The notes under the pieces are model-generated. The model had not been told where the DNA came from. It ran no database searches and saw only the letters and a list, made by a program, of their open reading frames with translations. A DNA stretch of 27,468 nucleotides, taken from NCBI GenBank assembly GCA_965369385.1, contig CBDUQP010000032.1, positions 1 through 27,468 of the forward strand, given 5' to 3'. The translations under genes and the position numbers were made by a program. The stretch is from CBDUQP01 sp965369385 (GTDB lineage Bacteria > Planctomycetota > Phycisphaerae > SM23-33). How positions within the stretch are numbered: the first letter of the stretch is position 1; each line of letters opens with the position of its first letter. Positions 1 through 7,958 of this stretch are shown here, piece by piece.

Positions 1-1
1 C

Positions 2-61
2 GCCTTCCCAGTCGCCCAGGCGGCTGCGATCTTCGACCACATCCGGACGATGCTCCGATAA
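2..61 (+). CDS. C-terminal end of an unidentified gene (partial at left edge)
   Basis: Frame 2 is open from the window edge to a TAA at 59-61 and encodes 19 residues ending Asp-His-Ile-Arg-Thr-Met-Leu-Arg. The composition is plausible for the last helix of a soluble protein, but the stretch is too short to assign a family. Its stop codon forms the first three bases of the left arm of the inverted repeat that follows, so the repeat sits directly at the gene's 3' end. The other frames through this stretch cannot be ruled out. Confidence 0.35.
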   Translation, partial: AFPVAQAAAIFDHIRTMLR

Positions 62-132
62 TTAGGGACGGTGCCTTATTTAATTCGAACGGCGCCCGGA
101 TTCACATTTAAATAAGGCACCGTCCCTAATTA
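59..132. repeat. Perfect 25-bp inverted repeat, REP-like
   Basis: The arms at 59-83 and 108-132 are perfect reverse complements over 25 bases, separated by a 24-base spacer. The core is TTAGGGACGGTGCCTTATTT. Such long, exact palindromes with a GGGACnGG core resemble REP-type sequences mobilised by Y1 transposases of the RAYT kind (general knowledge). No transposase gene is in the window. As RNA it would form a very stable hairpin and could terminate transcription of the upstream gene, but no clear T-run follows. Confidence 0.75.
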
Positions 133-157
133 AGAGGAAGTGCATGCCAGCATATAC

Positions 158-186
158 TTGACTGTGGGCGTCTGCGGAAATACCAT
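158..186 (+). promoter_or_regulatory. Candidate sigma-70-type promoter for the MBL-fold gene
   Basis: TTGACT at 158-163 is followed after 17 bases by TACCAT at 181-186. The first box matches the -35 consensus at five of six positions and the second matches the -10 consensus at four of six. The predicted transcript would start near 193, which favours the ATG at 263 over the upstream GTG at 140 as translation start. Confidence 0.35.
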
Positions 187-262
187 GCTGGACCGGTCGG
201 GACGATGTGTTTGCCTGCAACCGGCTACCATAATTGACCTTGTCGGCGGCGGTGTCGAACGT

Positions 263-1126
263 ATGAAGATTTACTCACACAAGTTATCTCAGATAGATAT
301 GGGCGATTTCACTATCGCCGGCTACAGCGTTGCCGGCGAGGAAACCGTCATTGTCGTGCCCGAGTTCGACTGCGCGTTCGATATCGGCAAGTGCCCCAAA
401 GAGGCTCTCACGGTGAACCACGTGCTGCTGAGTCATGCCCATGCCGACCATATGGCGGGAATGCCTTACTACTTTGCACAGCGTGACTTCCAGGGCATGA
501 TGGGCGGCAGGGCGATAGTCCCTGCAAGGCTTGTTGAGCCCTTTGAGGGACTAATGCAGGCTTGGGGACGTGTTGAGGGGCAGACCCCGCCGCACCAGTT
601 CATAGGCATGTCGCCGGATGAGGACTACGAGTTACGCCGCGGACTGCTGGTCAGGGGCTTCGCATCAAGTCACGTGCCCGGTTCGCTGGGGTTCTCGATA
701 ATCGACGTCCGCCAGAAGCTCAAGGAAGAGTTTATCGGGCTGTCCGGGCCGGAAATCGTTGAGCTGAAGGGAAAGGGCATTGAAATAACCAATCGTTTTG
801 AAGTGCCCCAGGTGGCATATCTGGGCGATACCGCCAAGCGGAACTACTCCGATATCCCGTGTGTTCGAGACGCCAGGGCACTGTTGATCGAGTGCACGTT
901 CTTTGACTCGGACCATCTCCCGCGTGCCCGGGCGGGCAGGCACCTGCACGTGCAGGACATGGCCGAGGTGCTCGAAGGGATGAAGAACGAGAAAATCATC
1001 ATCGTGCACGTGACGAGGCGCACGAACATGTCGGCCGCCCGCAAATCACTCAAACGCGCACTGCCCAAAGAATTACTCGACAGGGTGACATTCCTGATGA
1101 GTCGCAAGTATATCGAAGAAGAGTAG
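263..1126 (+). CDS. MBL-fold metallohydrolase, RNase Z-like
   Basis: This 287-residue protein has the metallo-beta-lactamase zinc-binding signature His-Ala-His-Ala-Asp-His at residues 58-63. Further downstream are the family's Tyr-Leu-Gly-Asp-Thr segment (metal-bridging Asp) and a His-Val-Thr-Arg-Arg segment near residue 250. The short size and the pattern of late motifs resemble the ribonuclease Z/ElaC branch, which trims tRNA 3' ends, more than hydrolytic lactamases. The RNase Z role is inferred; other phosphodiesterases share the fold. The frame stays open up to a GTG at 140, but a Shine-Dalgarno-like AGAGGA sits only one base before that GTG, and the homologous-looking part begins at the ATG at 263. 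The gene converges on the flavoprotein gene, with a hairpin between them. Confidence 0.75.
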   Translation: MKIYSHKLSQIDMGDFTIAGYSVAGEETVIVVPEFDCAFDIGKCPKEALTVNHVLLSHAHADHMAGMPYYFAQRDFQGMMGGRAIVPARLVEPFEGLMQAWGRVEGQTPPHQFIGMSPDEDYELRRGLLVRGFASSHVPGSLGFSIIDVRQKLKEEFIGLSGPEIVELKGKGIEITNRFEVPQVAYLGDTAKRNYSDIPCVRDARALLIECTFFDSDHLPRARAGRHLHVQDMAEVLEGMKNEKIIIVHVTRRTNMSAARKSLKRALPKELLDRVTFLMSRKYIEEE

Positions 1127-1128
1127 CG

Positions 1129-1153
1129 CGGGTATCCGGCAGTCGGATACCCG
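1129..1153. terminator. Hairpin between convergent genes
   Basis: CGGGTATCC (1129-1137) pairs perfectly with GGATACCCG (1145-1153) across a 7-base loop. It lies three bases after the stop of the MBL-fold gene and 16 bases before the end of the convergent flavoprotein gene, where a shared terminator is expected. Neither side has a strong T-run, so it may act by pausing or as an mRNA 3' end stabiliser. Confidence 0.5.
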
Positions 1154-1168
1154 GGCCGCAAAAGACCA

Positions 1169-1741
1169 TCATTTCAGCTTCTGGAGCAACCACGCCATGT
1201 TTTCGCCGAGAACATCCATGGTCTTCATGCCCTCTTCATCGTCCAGAACATCGCCCTCGTGCAATCCGATCCCCATGTTCCAATAGCAGGACCCGCAAAC
1301 CATCATCTGGCTGATTAGGAAGAAGTGGTTCATGGTGTCGAATGCGTGAATTGCGCCGCCTCGTCTTACCGCGACGACGGCTGCTCCGACTTTGCGTTTG
1401 AACATATCCTGATTTGCCTTGGCTACGAAGCCTGTCCGGTCGATAAGTGCTTTCATTTCAGCAGACACGTCTGCGAAGTAGGTTGGCGATGCCAGGATTA
1501 TCGCGTCGGCCGACAGCATCTTCTCTATGCATTCATTCACTATATCGCCGGTGATGACGCATCGCTTGTCTGCATTCTTGAAACAGGCCCCGCAGGCAGT
1601 GCAGCCGCGAATGGCCTTGCCTGATAACTGAACCATCTCGGTCTCGATTCCCGCTGGCTCGACGGCTGCGAACAGTCGTTTTATCATCTCGCTGGTGTTA
1701 CCGTTCGGCCTTGCACTGCCGTTAAATGCCACTATCTTCAT
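1169..1741 (-). CDS. Iron-sulfur flavoprotein / NADPH-dependent FMN reductase family
   Basis: This 190-residue protein has a flavodoxin-like fold. The N-terminal Asn-Gly-Ser-Ala-Arg-Pro-Asn-Gly-Asn-Thr segment (residues 8-17) is the FMN-phosphate loop of the family. A compact cysteine cluster C47-x2-C50-x2-C53-x7-C61 matches the motif that binds a 4Fe-4S cluster in Isf-type flavoproteins. Ser-Pro-Thr-Tyr-Phe near residues 85-89 lies in the second flavin loop. The role is therefore electron transfer or reduction of a small molecule in the cytoplasm; the physiological substrate is unknown. The start ATG at 1741 is preceded by an AGGA-containing segment. The gene is 177 bases downstream of the AraC gene on the same strand, with a TATAGAAT-like box in between (minus strand, around 1820), so it probably has its own promoter. 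Confidence 0.85.
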   Translation of the reverse strand: MKIVAFNGSARPNGNTSEMIKRLFAAVEPAGIETEMVQLSGKAIRGCTACGACFKNADKRCVITGDIVNECIEKMLSADAIILASPTYFADVSAEMKALIDRTGFVAKANQDMFKRKVGAAVVAVRRGGAIHAFDTMNHFFLISQMMVCGSCYWNMGIGLHEGDVLDDEEGMKTMDVLGENMAWLLQKLK

Positions 1742-1918
1742 ATCGTGATCCTGCTTTCCTATGGGGCACGTTCGCCCGGGTCTGGGTGACGACTGTTACT
1801 GAGGCGTTCGCCATTATTCTATACGATGGGACATGGCCTTGTTTAGTGTGAATTGCCCCAAGCGGCCCGTTTAAAAGGCGTCCGGGGTGCCATCTGACAT
1901 TCGTGGCGGGACAGAGCA

Positions 1919-2773
1919 CTAGATAAACGGAGTGGTGCCTGTTTGACGGAAGTGGGTTGGTGTGGTGTGCAGCGTGTTTTTGAATGTACGGGTGAATTGG
2001 GCGGGGGCATCATATCCGAGTTTGCCGGCGATTTCCTTGCTCGATAGCGTAGTCTCTTTCAGCAGGCGGCATGCGAGCAGCATCTTCTGGCGGACGATGT
2101 AGCGGTATGGCGTGATGCCTGTCTGCTCGGTGAATACTCGCGACAGGTGCTCGCGCGATACGCTCATCGCATCGGCCAGCTCGGTAACGTTTATGTTGGC
2201 GTATCGATTCCTGGCGACGAACTCCTGGGCCCGGCGCACCAGCGTGTGTTGCGGGTCTGCCGGCTGATCTGCCTGCTGCAACGCTACCAGGCCCGTCAGT
2301 AATGACATTACCAGGTCGGCGCCCTCGGCCGGCGTCATCTCGGCGAAGTCGCCGTCGAAGTCTCCGAACGCCATGATCCGCTGCATGAACCCGCACTCGG
2401 GCGGAATGCTGAAAACGCGGCCGCACCTTTCGACCAGTTCACGCACCATGGTTACTGCCGCCTGCCCGGCGAAGCACAGGTAGACGAAATCCCACGGCTC
2501 GGTGGCATCGTCGGGATAGTAGTAGTTGATATCAGGGTCGGCGACCCTGCACACGAATCCGTGATGCAGGGGGACGGAGTGCTTTCCGACCGAGTCCGAT
2601 ATCTCGCCTCGCCCGCTGAGCGTATACTTGAAGACGCACTGGTCCTCTTCCGTGCGGGATATGCCCGGGTTCTGGTAGGCGGTTGAGGTCTGGCGTTCGG
2701 AAGCTGCCCCTGCCGGCTGGGGCATGGAAGCGAGCGGCCGCGATATGTGGATTATCTTGTGCCAGAGAATCAT
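1919..2773 (-). CDS. AraC-family transcriptional regulator (first)
   Basis: This 284-residue regulator has the two-domain AraC layout. The N-terminal half contains a cupin-like sensor segment (Leu-Ser-Gly-Arg-Gly-Glu, then a Tyr-Tyr-Tyr-Pro stretch and Trp-Asp-Phe-Val-Tyr). The C-terminal hundred residues carry two helix-turn-helix motifs: the first spans Thr-Glu-Leu-Ala-Asp-Ala-Met-Ser-Val-Ser, the second Ser-Lys-Glu-Ile-Ala-Gly-Lys-Leu-Gly-Tyr, followed by the typical Phe-Thr-Arg-Thr-Phe-Lys. The ATG at 2773 is preferred because conserved sequence begins just after it; the frame runs open to 2833. It is divergent from the family 4 glycosidase gene, with 244 bases between the chosen start codons, so control of that gene by a sugar ligand is the likely job. 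Confidence 0.85.
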   Translation of the reverse strand: MILWHKIIHISRPLASMPQPAGAASERQTSTAYQNPGISRTEEDQCVFKYTLSGRGEISDSVGKHSVPLHHGFVCRVADPDINYYYPDDATEPWDFVYLCFAGQAAVTMVRELVERCGRVFSIPPECGFMQRIMAFGDFDGDFAEMTPAEGADLVMSLLTGLVALQQADQPADPQHTLVRRAQEFVARNRYANINVTELADAMSVSREHLSRVFTEQTGITPYRYIVRQKMLLACRLLKETTLSSKEIAGKLGYDAPAQFTRTFKNTLHTTPTHFRQTGTTPFI

Positions 2774-3017
2774 ATTCTTCGTCCCGGCGAATCTAATGGG
2801 CGTGGATATTCGTGAATCGATGCCTGGCCGCATCCGCAGTCAGCGCATATGGGCGATTATTCTCGGAATACAGCATAGATAGTATATCACAAATCGTCAA
2901 GGATTATCAATAAATGGGCCTTTGCGAAACCCATAGCCTTGTTAATATAGACATATCGTGCATGCCCAAGGTGGGCCTGTGCAAGCACAAACTGTTAAAC
3001 ACTCCAGAGGACGTGCC
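2774..3017. promoter_or_regulatory. Divergent control region between AraC and the GH4 gene
   Basis: This non-coding spacer must hold the promoters of both genes. It contains an AT-rich part (2878-2915) and a short inverted repeat ATGGG (2914-2918) / CCCAT (2930-2934) with 11 bases between the arms. TAATAT at 2943-2948 could be a -10 box for the glycosidase, but no well-spaced -35 box is clear. The arms are too short to assign confidently to a regulator. Confidence 0.3.
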
Positions 3018-4430
3018 ATGACTGCCGAACCCGAAAACGCCACCGAAGCCACCGAAGTAGTGGATCTCGGACACGCCGAACATATCAAGCTCGCAGACAA
3101 CCTTGGGATTCTCCACGAGATAACCCGCCCGTTGAAGGTGGTCTTCATGGGCTCGGGCAGTGGGTTCTTTCGGCCGCTCTTTGTGGACGTGATGCGGATT
3201 CCCGGATGCGGCGAAGGCGAAATGGCGTTGGTGGATATCGATACCGAACGCTTGGAGCTCAGCCAGCAGCTCGGCCAGAAGATTGTCGAGCAGATGGACA
3301 AGAAGTGGACCGTGACTGCCACGACGAATCGTCGCGAGGCGCTCGCCGGCGCGGACTACATCATCAACTGCATCGAAGTGAGCGGTACGAAGGCCGTCCG
3401 CTTCGATAACGATATTCCCGCAAAGTATGGCGTGGATCAGTGCATTGGCGATACCGTCGGCCCGGGCGGCCTGATGAAGGCACTGCGGACCGTGCCTGTG
3501 TGGCTGGAGGTGCTGAAGGATGTCGAAGAACTCTGCCCCAATGCGTGGGTGCTGAACTACACCAACCCGATGAGCATAATGTGTCTGTCCGCACACAGGG
3601 CGAGCAGTGCGAATGTTGTCGGCCTGTGCCATAGTGTGCAGGGTACCAGCCACCTGCTGGCGGAACTGGCGGATGTGCCGTACAGGGATATGAAGTGGAC
3701 TTGCGGAGGCGTTAACCATATCTCATGGTTCACCGAACTCTCGGCCGGCGGTAAGAATCTCTACCCGGTTCTCCTGGAGAACATGAAGCAGGAAGAGACC
3801 TACGAGAAAGAGCCCATCCGCCTGGACATGATGAAGCAGTGCGGGTATTTCGTGACGGAATCTTCCGGGCATTTCAGCGAGTATGTGCCTTACTATCGCA
3901 AACGCCCCGAACTCATCGAGAAGTACTGTCGCGAGAGGTATCTGGGAAAGAGCAGCTTCTATGCGGATAGCTGGCCGCAATGGCGGATTGATCACGACGA
4001 GACGCGTCGTAAGCAGATTGCCGGTGAGGAAGAAATCGGCCTCGACCGCTCGTGGGAATACGCCAGCTTCATCATCGAAGCGATGGAGACCAACAGCCCA
4101 TACGTTATTCACGGCAGCGTGCCCAATACCGGGCTGATCACCAATCTTCCGCAGGACGGCGTTGTGGAAGTGGCCTGCGTTGTGAACAAAGGTGGCATCA
4201 CGCCGACCTACTTCGGCAAGCTCCCGCAGATGTGTGCAGCTATTTGCGATTGGAACATGAGAATGTACGACCTGGCCGCCACCGCCTGCGTCGAACGCTC
4301 ACGCGAAGCCGCCATCCACGCACTGATGGTAGACCCGCTGACGAGCGCATGTTGCACTCCGGAAGAAATTCGCGCGATGGCCAACGAACTGTTCGAGGCC
4401 CAGAAGGATCTTCTGCCCGAAGGTTTTTAG
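3018..4430 (+). CDS. Glycoside hydrolase family 4 (alpha-galactosidase/alpha-galacturonidase-like)
   Basis: This 470-residue cytoplasmic enzyme belongs to GH4, which cleaves glycosides by an NAD- and Mn-dependent oxidation-elimination mechanism. Visible motifs are the Rossmann nucleotide loop Phe-Met-Gly-Ser-Gly-Ser-Gly (residues 43-49), Asn-Tyr-Thr-Asn-Pro-Met (180-185), Cys-His-Ser-Val-Gln-Gly (204-209) supplying metal-binding Cys204, and Gly-Val-Asn-His (231-234) supplying metal-binding His234. The Cys-His-Ser signature is typical of the MelA-like branch (alpha-galactosidase, alpha-galacturonidase) rather than the phospho-glucosidase branch, but sugar specificity cannot be fixed by eye. 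The first 40 residues are a polar extension ahead of the Rossmann fold. The start at 3018 is supported by AGAGGA at 3006-3011; the frame opens further upstream without such a site. Confidence 0.88.
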   Translation: MTAEPENATEATEVVDLGHAEHIKLADNLGILHEITRPLKVVFMGSGSGFFRPLFVDVMRIPGCGEGEMALVDIDTERLELSQQLGQKIVEQMDKKWTVTATTNRREALAGADYIINCIEVSGTKAVRFDNDIPAKYGVDQCIGDTVGPGGLMKALRTVPVWLEVLKDVEELCPNAWVLNYTNPMSIMCLSAHRASSANVVGLCHSVQGTSHLLAELADVPYRDMKWTCGGVNHISWFTELSAGGKNLYPVLLENMKQEETYEKEPIRLDMMKQCGYFVTESSGHFSEYVPYYRKRPELIEKYCRERYLGKSSFYADSWPQWRIDHDETRRKQIAGEEEIGLDRSWEYASFIIEAMETNSPYVIHGSVPNTGLITNLPQDGVVEVACVVNKGGITPTYFGKLPQMCAAICDWNMRMYDLAATACVERSREAAIHALMVDPLTSACCTPEEIRAMANELFEAQKDLLPEGF

Positions 4431-4535
4431 ATGTGGTGTTGTGACGAGAAGCCGGCGAATGCCAGAAAAGCGGCAGAGTTGAAAGGCTGAAAAACCGAAA
4501 ACCCACAAGAAAGTTACATCCAATATTGTAGTGCC

Positions 4536-4572
4536 AACCGCCGCCATGCGTTAAGCTATGGCGGCGGTTTTT
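4536..4572 (+). terminator. Rho-independent terminator after the GH4 gene
   Basis: AACCGCCGCCAT (4536-4547) pairs perfectly with ATGGCGGCGGTT (4558-4569) around a 10-base loop, and the stem runs directly into TTTTT (4568-4572). This is a textbook intrinsic terminator. It separates the GH4 gene from the downstream dehydrogenase gene, which therefore needs its own promoter or partial read-through. Confidence 0.85.
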
Positions 4573-4637
4573 GCATGATGTCTGTAAGCTTCGTAATCAA
4601 CAATCCCGGTGGAATCGGCCGGTGAATGGAGTTAGAT

Positions 4638-5600
4638 ATGGGTTGGAATGTATTTGTCAGCAGAGAAATTCCCAGCGCGGGCATTGAGCTGCTCAAGAGC
4701 AAGTGCGAGACGGTGGAAGTGAGCCCCGCAGACCGCGTGCTTTCGCGGGATGAGCTTATCGAAGGCGTTCGCGGCAGGGACGGCGTGCTGTGCCTGCTGA
4801 CCGATAAGGTGGACGAGGAAGTAATGAAAGCCGCCGGCCCGCAGTGCAAGGTGTTCGCCAATTACGCCGTCGGCTTCAATAATATCGATATCGACGCGGC
4901 CGGCAAGCTCGGCATCCGAATCACCAACACTCCCGGCGTGCTCACCGATGCGACGGCCGACCTTGCATGGTCGCTGCTGTTCAGTGCCGCCCGGCGGATA
5001 CCCGAGAGCGATGCGTTCATGCGGACCGGCAAGTGGGACGGGTGGGGGCCGATGCAGTATGTCGGGCAGGACATAACCGGCGCGACGCTGGGCGTGATCG
5101 GCCCGGGACGGATCGGAACTAACTTCGCCAAGAAGTCCGTCGGCTTCAATATGAAGGTGCTCTATACGGCGAATCGCGATAATGCCGAGCTTGAACAAGC
5201 CACCGATGCCAAACGCGTGGAGCTTGACGAGCTGCTGAGGGAATCCGATTTCGTATCGGTGCATGTCCCGCTAAAGCCTGAAACGGTTCACATGATTGGT
5301 GCTCGCGAGCTTGGCCTGATGAAGCCGACCGCGATACTCATAAACACCGCACGCGGGCCGGTTGTGGATGAAGAGGCGCTTGTGGATGCCCTGAAAACCG
5401 GGCAAATCGCGGCCGCCGGTCTTGACGTATTCGAACACGAACCCGTAACCGCGCCCGGCCTGCTGGAACTGCCAAACGTGGTAGCCTGCCCGCACATAGG
5501 CAGCGCAACGATAAACACCCGCCAGAAGATGTCACTAATGGCGGCAGAGAACTTGCTGGCGGTCCTCGAAGGCAACGAACCGGCCAATGCGGTAGTGTGA
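4638..5600 (+). CDS. D-2-hydroxyacid dehydrogenase (glyoxylate/hydroxypyruvate reductase-like)
   Basis: This 320-residue NAD(P)H-dependent enzyme interconverts 2-keto acids and D-2-hydroxy acids in the cytoplasm. The nucleotide-binding loop reads Gly-Pro-Gly-Arg-Ile-Gly (residues 155-160). The catalytic triad is visible as Arg239 in Asn-Thr-Ala-Arg-Gly, Glu268 in Phe-Glu-His-Glu-Pro and His286 in Cys-Pro-His-Ile-Gly. Length and motifs are complete for the family, closest in style to glyoxylate/hydroxypyruvate reductases, although sugar-acid reductases look the same at this resolution. The ATG at 4638 is preferred over one at 4626 because GGAG at 4628-4631 gives correct ribosome-binding spacing. 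The gene lies in the sugar-catabolic region, 3' to a terminator and convergent with the second AraC gene. Confidence 0.88.
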   Translation: MGWNVFVSREIPSAGIELLKSKCETVEVSPADRVLSRDELIEGVRGRDGVLCLLTDKVDEEVMKAAGPQCKVFANYAVGFNNIDIDAAGKLGIRITNTPGVLTDATADLAWSLLFSAARRIPESDAFMRTGKWDGWGPMQYVGQDITGATLGVIGPGRIGTNFAKKSVGFNMKVLYTANRDNAELEQATDAKRVELDELLRESDFVSVHVPLKPETVHMIGARELGLMKPTAILINTARGPVVDEEALVDALKTGQIAAAGLDVFEHEPVTAPGLLELPNVVACPHIGSATINTRQKMSLMAAENLLAVLEGNEPANAVV

Positions 5601-5609
5601 GTCGGCTCC

Positions 5610-5683
5610 GCAAAAGCGGGGACAGGCACGTGCGCTTCGCTTCTTGAGTCTACCCGCCGGGGCGGGCCAGTCCCCGTTTTTGC
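5610..5683. repeat. Imperfect inverted repeat with GGGGACAGGC core, probable bidirectional terminator
   Basis: The arm at 5610-5627 (GCAAAAGCGGGGACAGGC) pairs with 5666-5683 at 16 of 18 positions. Inside the loop a second, GC-only hairpin (CCCGCC / GGCGGG, about 5653-5666) can form. The element fills the space between the convergent dehydrogenase and AraC genes, and a TTTTT run at the right arm gives it terminator character on the plus strand. The GGGGACnGGC core resembles the REP-type core of the repeat at 59-132, so a mobile origin is possible. Confidence 0.6.
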
Positions 5684-5696
5684 TCCGGTTGCACGC

Positions 5697-6512
5697 CTAC
5701 ACCTGCGGTGTGTTTCGGTAGGCGGCGGGGGATGTGTTCATGTGGGTGGTGAATATTCGGGTGAAGTGGAAGCGGTTGGCGAAGCCGGTTTGCTCGGTGA
5801 TTTGCTCTATCGGTAAATGTGTGAAGGTCAGCAATTGCGAAGCCTTTGCGATCCTGCGTTCCTGAACGTATTTCGCGGGCGGCATGTGCGCGTGGGTGGC
5901 AAACCACCTCACGAAATGGCTTCTGCTCATATGACAGTGGTGGGCAAGGTGTGCGTTGTCGAGCTGGCGTGCGAGGTTACTGTCGATGAATTCCAGAACG
6001 CCGGCGAAACGCGGGTCTGCGGAGAAGAACCTGTCCAGTATTTCGTTTCCGTCGGCATCCAGTGATTCCAGTAACGCCGCAAGCTGGCGGCATGCATAGG
6101 CCTTCACACGCCACTGCATAGCCAAACGATTGGCCGTTGTCTCGGGTGAGTGTTCAGGTGGATATCGAAACACTTCGCTTATGACGCTGGAATAACTCTC
6201 TTCGCGATCAAGGGTGATGGGGCGGTCGAACAGTTTCCGTTGGAGGATGCCCGGCAGGCCGCCCAGGTCGAAATGGATATAGAAATGGTTAACTTCGGCG
6301 GTATTTTCGCAACTGAACCGCAGCCACGCGGGCAGAAAACACACACGCCCCGGTTCGATCGGCCAGATGCCGCCTTTCCAGTGTATCGCCGCACCGGCTG
6401 AGTCATTCAGATATAGACGCCAATAGCTGCTGTACACGTCCTGTGAGTCCCAGTTGGTGTCGATCCGAATGTTGTCGCAGACCAGTATGCGTATGTCCAA
6501 TGAGTCAAGCAT
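5697..6512 (-). CDS. AraC-family transcriptional regulator (second)
   Basis: This 271-residue protein has an N-terminal sensor domain of the AraC cupin type (Trp-Pro-Ile-Glu-Pro-Gly-Arg-Val near residue 48, then His-Phe-Tyr-Ile-His-Phe) and a C-terminal DNA-binding domain with two helix-turn-helix motifs. The second contains Ile-Glu-Gln-Ile-Thr-Glu-Gln-Thr-Gly-Phe, followed by Arg-Phe-His-Phe-Thr-Arg-Ile-Phe and Pro-Ala-Ala-Tyr-Arg, all family hallmarks. The ATG at 6512 is chosen because the extra 21 upstream residues look unlike the family's N-terminus. It is divergent from the URO-D-like gene (180 bases between start codons), mirroring the first AraC/glycosidase pair, so local control of that gene and the mutarotase gene is the simplest expectation. 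Confidence 0.85.
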   Translation of the reverse strand: MLDSLDIRILVCDNIRIDTNWDSQDVYSSYWRLYLNDSAGAAIHWKGGIWPIEPGRVCFLPAWLRFSCENTAEVNHFYIHFDLGGLPGILQRKLFDRPITLDREESYSSVISEVFRYPPEHSPETTANRLAMQWRVKAYACRQLAALLESLDADGNEILDRFFSADPRFAGVLEFIDSNLARQLDNAHLAHHCHMSRSHFVRWFATHAHMPPAKYVQERRIAKASQLLTFTHLPIEQITEQTGFANRFHFTRIFTTHMNTSPAAYRNTPQV

Positions 6513-6646
6513 GGTTCTTCCGATATTCGCGACCACCGGCCGCAGTGGACAAGAGTATAGCACAAACAGATACAAATATCCATCACTCAGGCATATTCGC
6601 CTTCCGGCGTGGCTGGTAGAATGTGCCGGTTAATTGCGAGAGTAGA

Positions 6647-6671
6647 CGAATCGCACAGAGCGAATCGCACA
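6647..6671 (+). repeat. 11-base direct repeat upstream of the URO-D-like gene
   Basis: CGAATCGCACA occurs at 6647-6657 and again at 6661-6671, a spacing of 14 bases between starts. It lies 22-46 bases before the ATG at 6693, downstream of a TAGAAT -10-like box (6617-6622), in the space divergent from the second AraC gene. Direct half-sites are usual for AraC proteins, although typical spacing is nearer 21 bases, so an operator role is only a suggestion. Confidence 0.35.
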
Positions 6672-6692
6672 AACATATATGGAGACGTGATT

Positions 6693-7751
6693 ATGTCTTA
6701 TGAAGACGGCTGGGCTGCTTTTAATCTGGAGATGCCGAAGCGGGTACCGCGGACCGAGTATTCCGCCGAATCCCATTGGGAGTTGGTCAAGGCAGTCACC
6801 GGTATCGAGGTGACTCCCGAAACCCCAGCCGCCGAGCAGCGTGCGGCGAGCCTGGCGTTTCGCAGGGCGTGGAATCAGGATTTCGTATGGGGGACAATCA
6901 TCGGCCGGGGTGATCTGGAAGAATGCCGCACCGACATGGGACACGCCGAATACGCCGCAGGCGGCGTGGACCGTCGCGATACCGTCACTTGTCCATTCAC
7001 CGATCCTGAGCAGGTGCTGAACTTCGATCCGTGGGAGATCTACGGCAAACGAGACAAGGCCGCCATCACGCGTCGCTACGAGGAATCATTCGCAAGCCAG
7101 CTCAAGGAACTGCCGACGGCTGTCCCGATGACGGGCATTTACATAACCATGGTGTCCGGCCTGCTGGAGATATTCGGATGGGACATGATGCTGGTGGCGT
7201 TGGGTACCGATGCGGTGCGTTTCGGCGAGATGACCAACCGTTACGTATCGTGGATAATGCAATACTTCGAAGCACTCGCTGACGCCGACATTCCAATATG
7301 CATGATTCACGATGACATGGTCTGGACGTCGGGCGCGTTTGCGAATCCGGCCTGGTATCGCGAGTATGTGTTCCCGAATCTCAAGAAACTGCTGGCCCCG
7401 GTGCGGGAGTCGGGCAAGCGGATCGCATTCACGAGTGACGGCAACTTCACCGAGTTCATTGACGATATCGCGGACTGCGGCGTGCATGGGTTCGTCATGG
7501 AGCCCGATACCGACATGGCGCAGGTCGCTGAGAGATACGGCAAGACGCATTTCTTTGTCGGCAATGCAGACACGCGGATTCTGCTCAGCGGAACGCGGCC
7601 GCAAATTCGGGCGGAAGTCGAGCGGTGCATGGCGATCGGCAAGGATTGCCCGGGCTTCTTCCTGGCGGTGGGCAATCACATCCCGTGCAATACTCCCGTG
7701 GAAAGCGCCTTGTATTACAATGAGGTGTATGAGGAACTTTCGGTCAGGTAG
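6693..7751 (+). CDS. Uroporphyrinogen decarboxylase (URO-D)-family protein
   Basis: This 352-residue protein belongs to the URO-D superfamily, TIM-barrel proteins that include uroporphyrinogen decarboxylase and the methyltransferases MtaA/CmuA. Supporting features are Ile-His-Asp-Asp-Met-Val-Trp in the middle, the Ala-Phe-Thr-Ser-Asp-Gly-Asn strand, and the C-terminal Gly-Asn-His-Ile-Pro-Cys-Asn-Thr-Pro segment followed by Tyr-Tyr-Asn-Glu-Val-Tyr. Genuine heme-pathway HemE lacks that C-terminal pattern, so this is more likely a methyltransferase-type or uncharacterised catabolic relative; such paralogs are common in planctomycete and lentisphaeral sugar loci (general knowledge). GGAG at 6681-6684 supports the ATG at 6693. 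It is divergent from an AraC gene and followed 207 bases later by the mutarotase gene. The reaction is unknown. Confidence 0.8.
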   Translation: MSYEDGWAAFNLEMPKRVPRTEYSAESHWELVKAVTGIEVTPETPAAEQRAASLAFRRAWNQDFVWGTIIGRGDLEECRTDMGHAEYAAGGVDRRDTVTCPFTDPEQVLNFDPWEIYGKRDKAAITRRYEESFASQLKELPTAVPMTGIYITMVSGLLEIFGWDMMLVALGTDAVRFGEMTNRYVSWIMQYFEALADADIPICMIHDDMVWTSGAFANPAWYREYVFPNLKKLLAPVRESGKRIAFTSDGNFTEFIDDIADCGVHGFVMEPDTDMAQVAERYGKTHFFVGNADTRILLSGTRPQIRAEVERCMAIGKDCPGFFLAVGNHIPCNTPVESALYYNEVYEELSVR

Positions 7752-7958
7752 GCGGCATATATGTATCTTCTGCGTTATTTGCGTGGCGCAATGCGCCGAG
7801 ATTATTGAATTCGGGCGGGGCATTTCTTACAGGCGGGCGTCAGCTATGTCGATAGAGTAAATAGCTGCGCCCTTGGGGTATTGGTCATCATGTCGGATGG
7901 TGTCTGCCCGGGGCCGGCGATGAGCCGCATTTTTCTGGACATCGGCGGAGACTCTTTC

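Noticed and set aside
140..262. N-terminal extension of the MBL-fold protein from a GTG at 140
   Set aside because: The ribosome-binding-like AGAGGA is too close to that GTG, the extension lacks similarity to the family, and a candidate promoter lies within it.
2907..3719. 270-codon minus-strand frame over the GH4 gene start
   Set aside because: The GH4 motifs on the plus strand are unambiguous and this frame has no recognisable domain.
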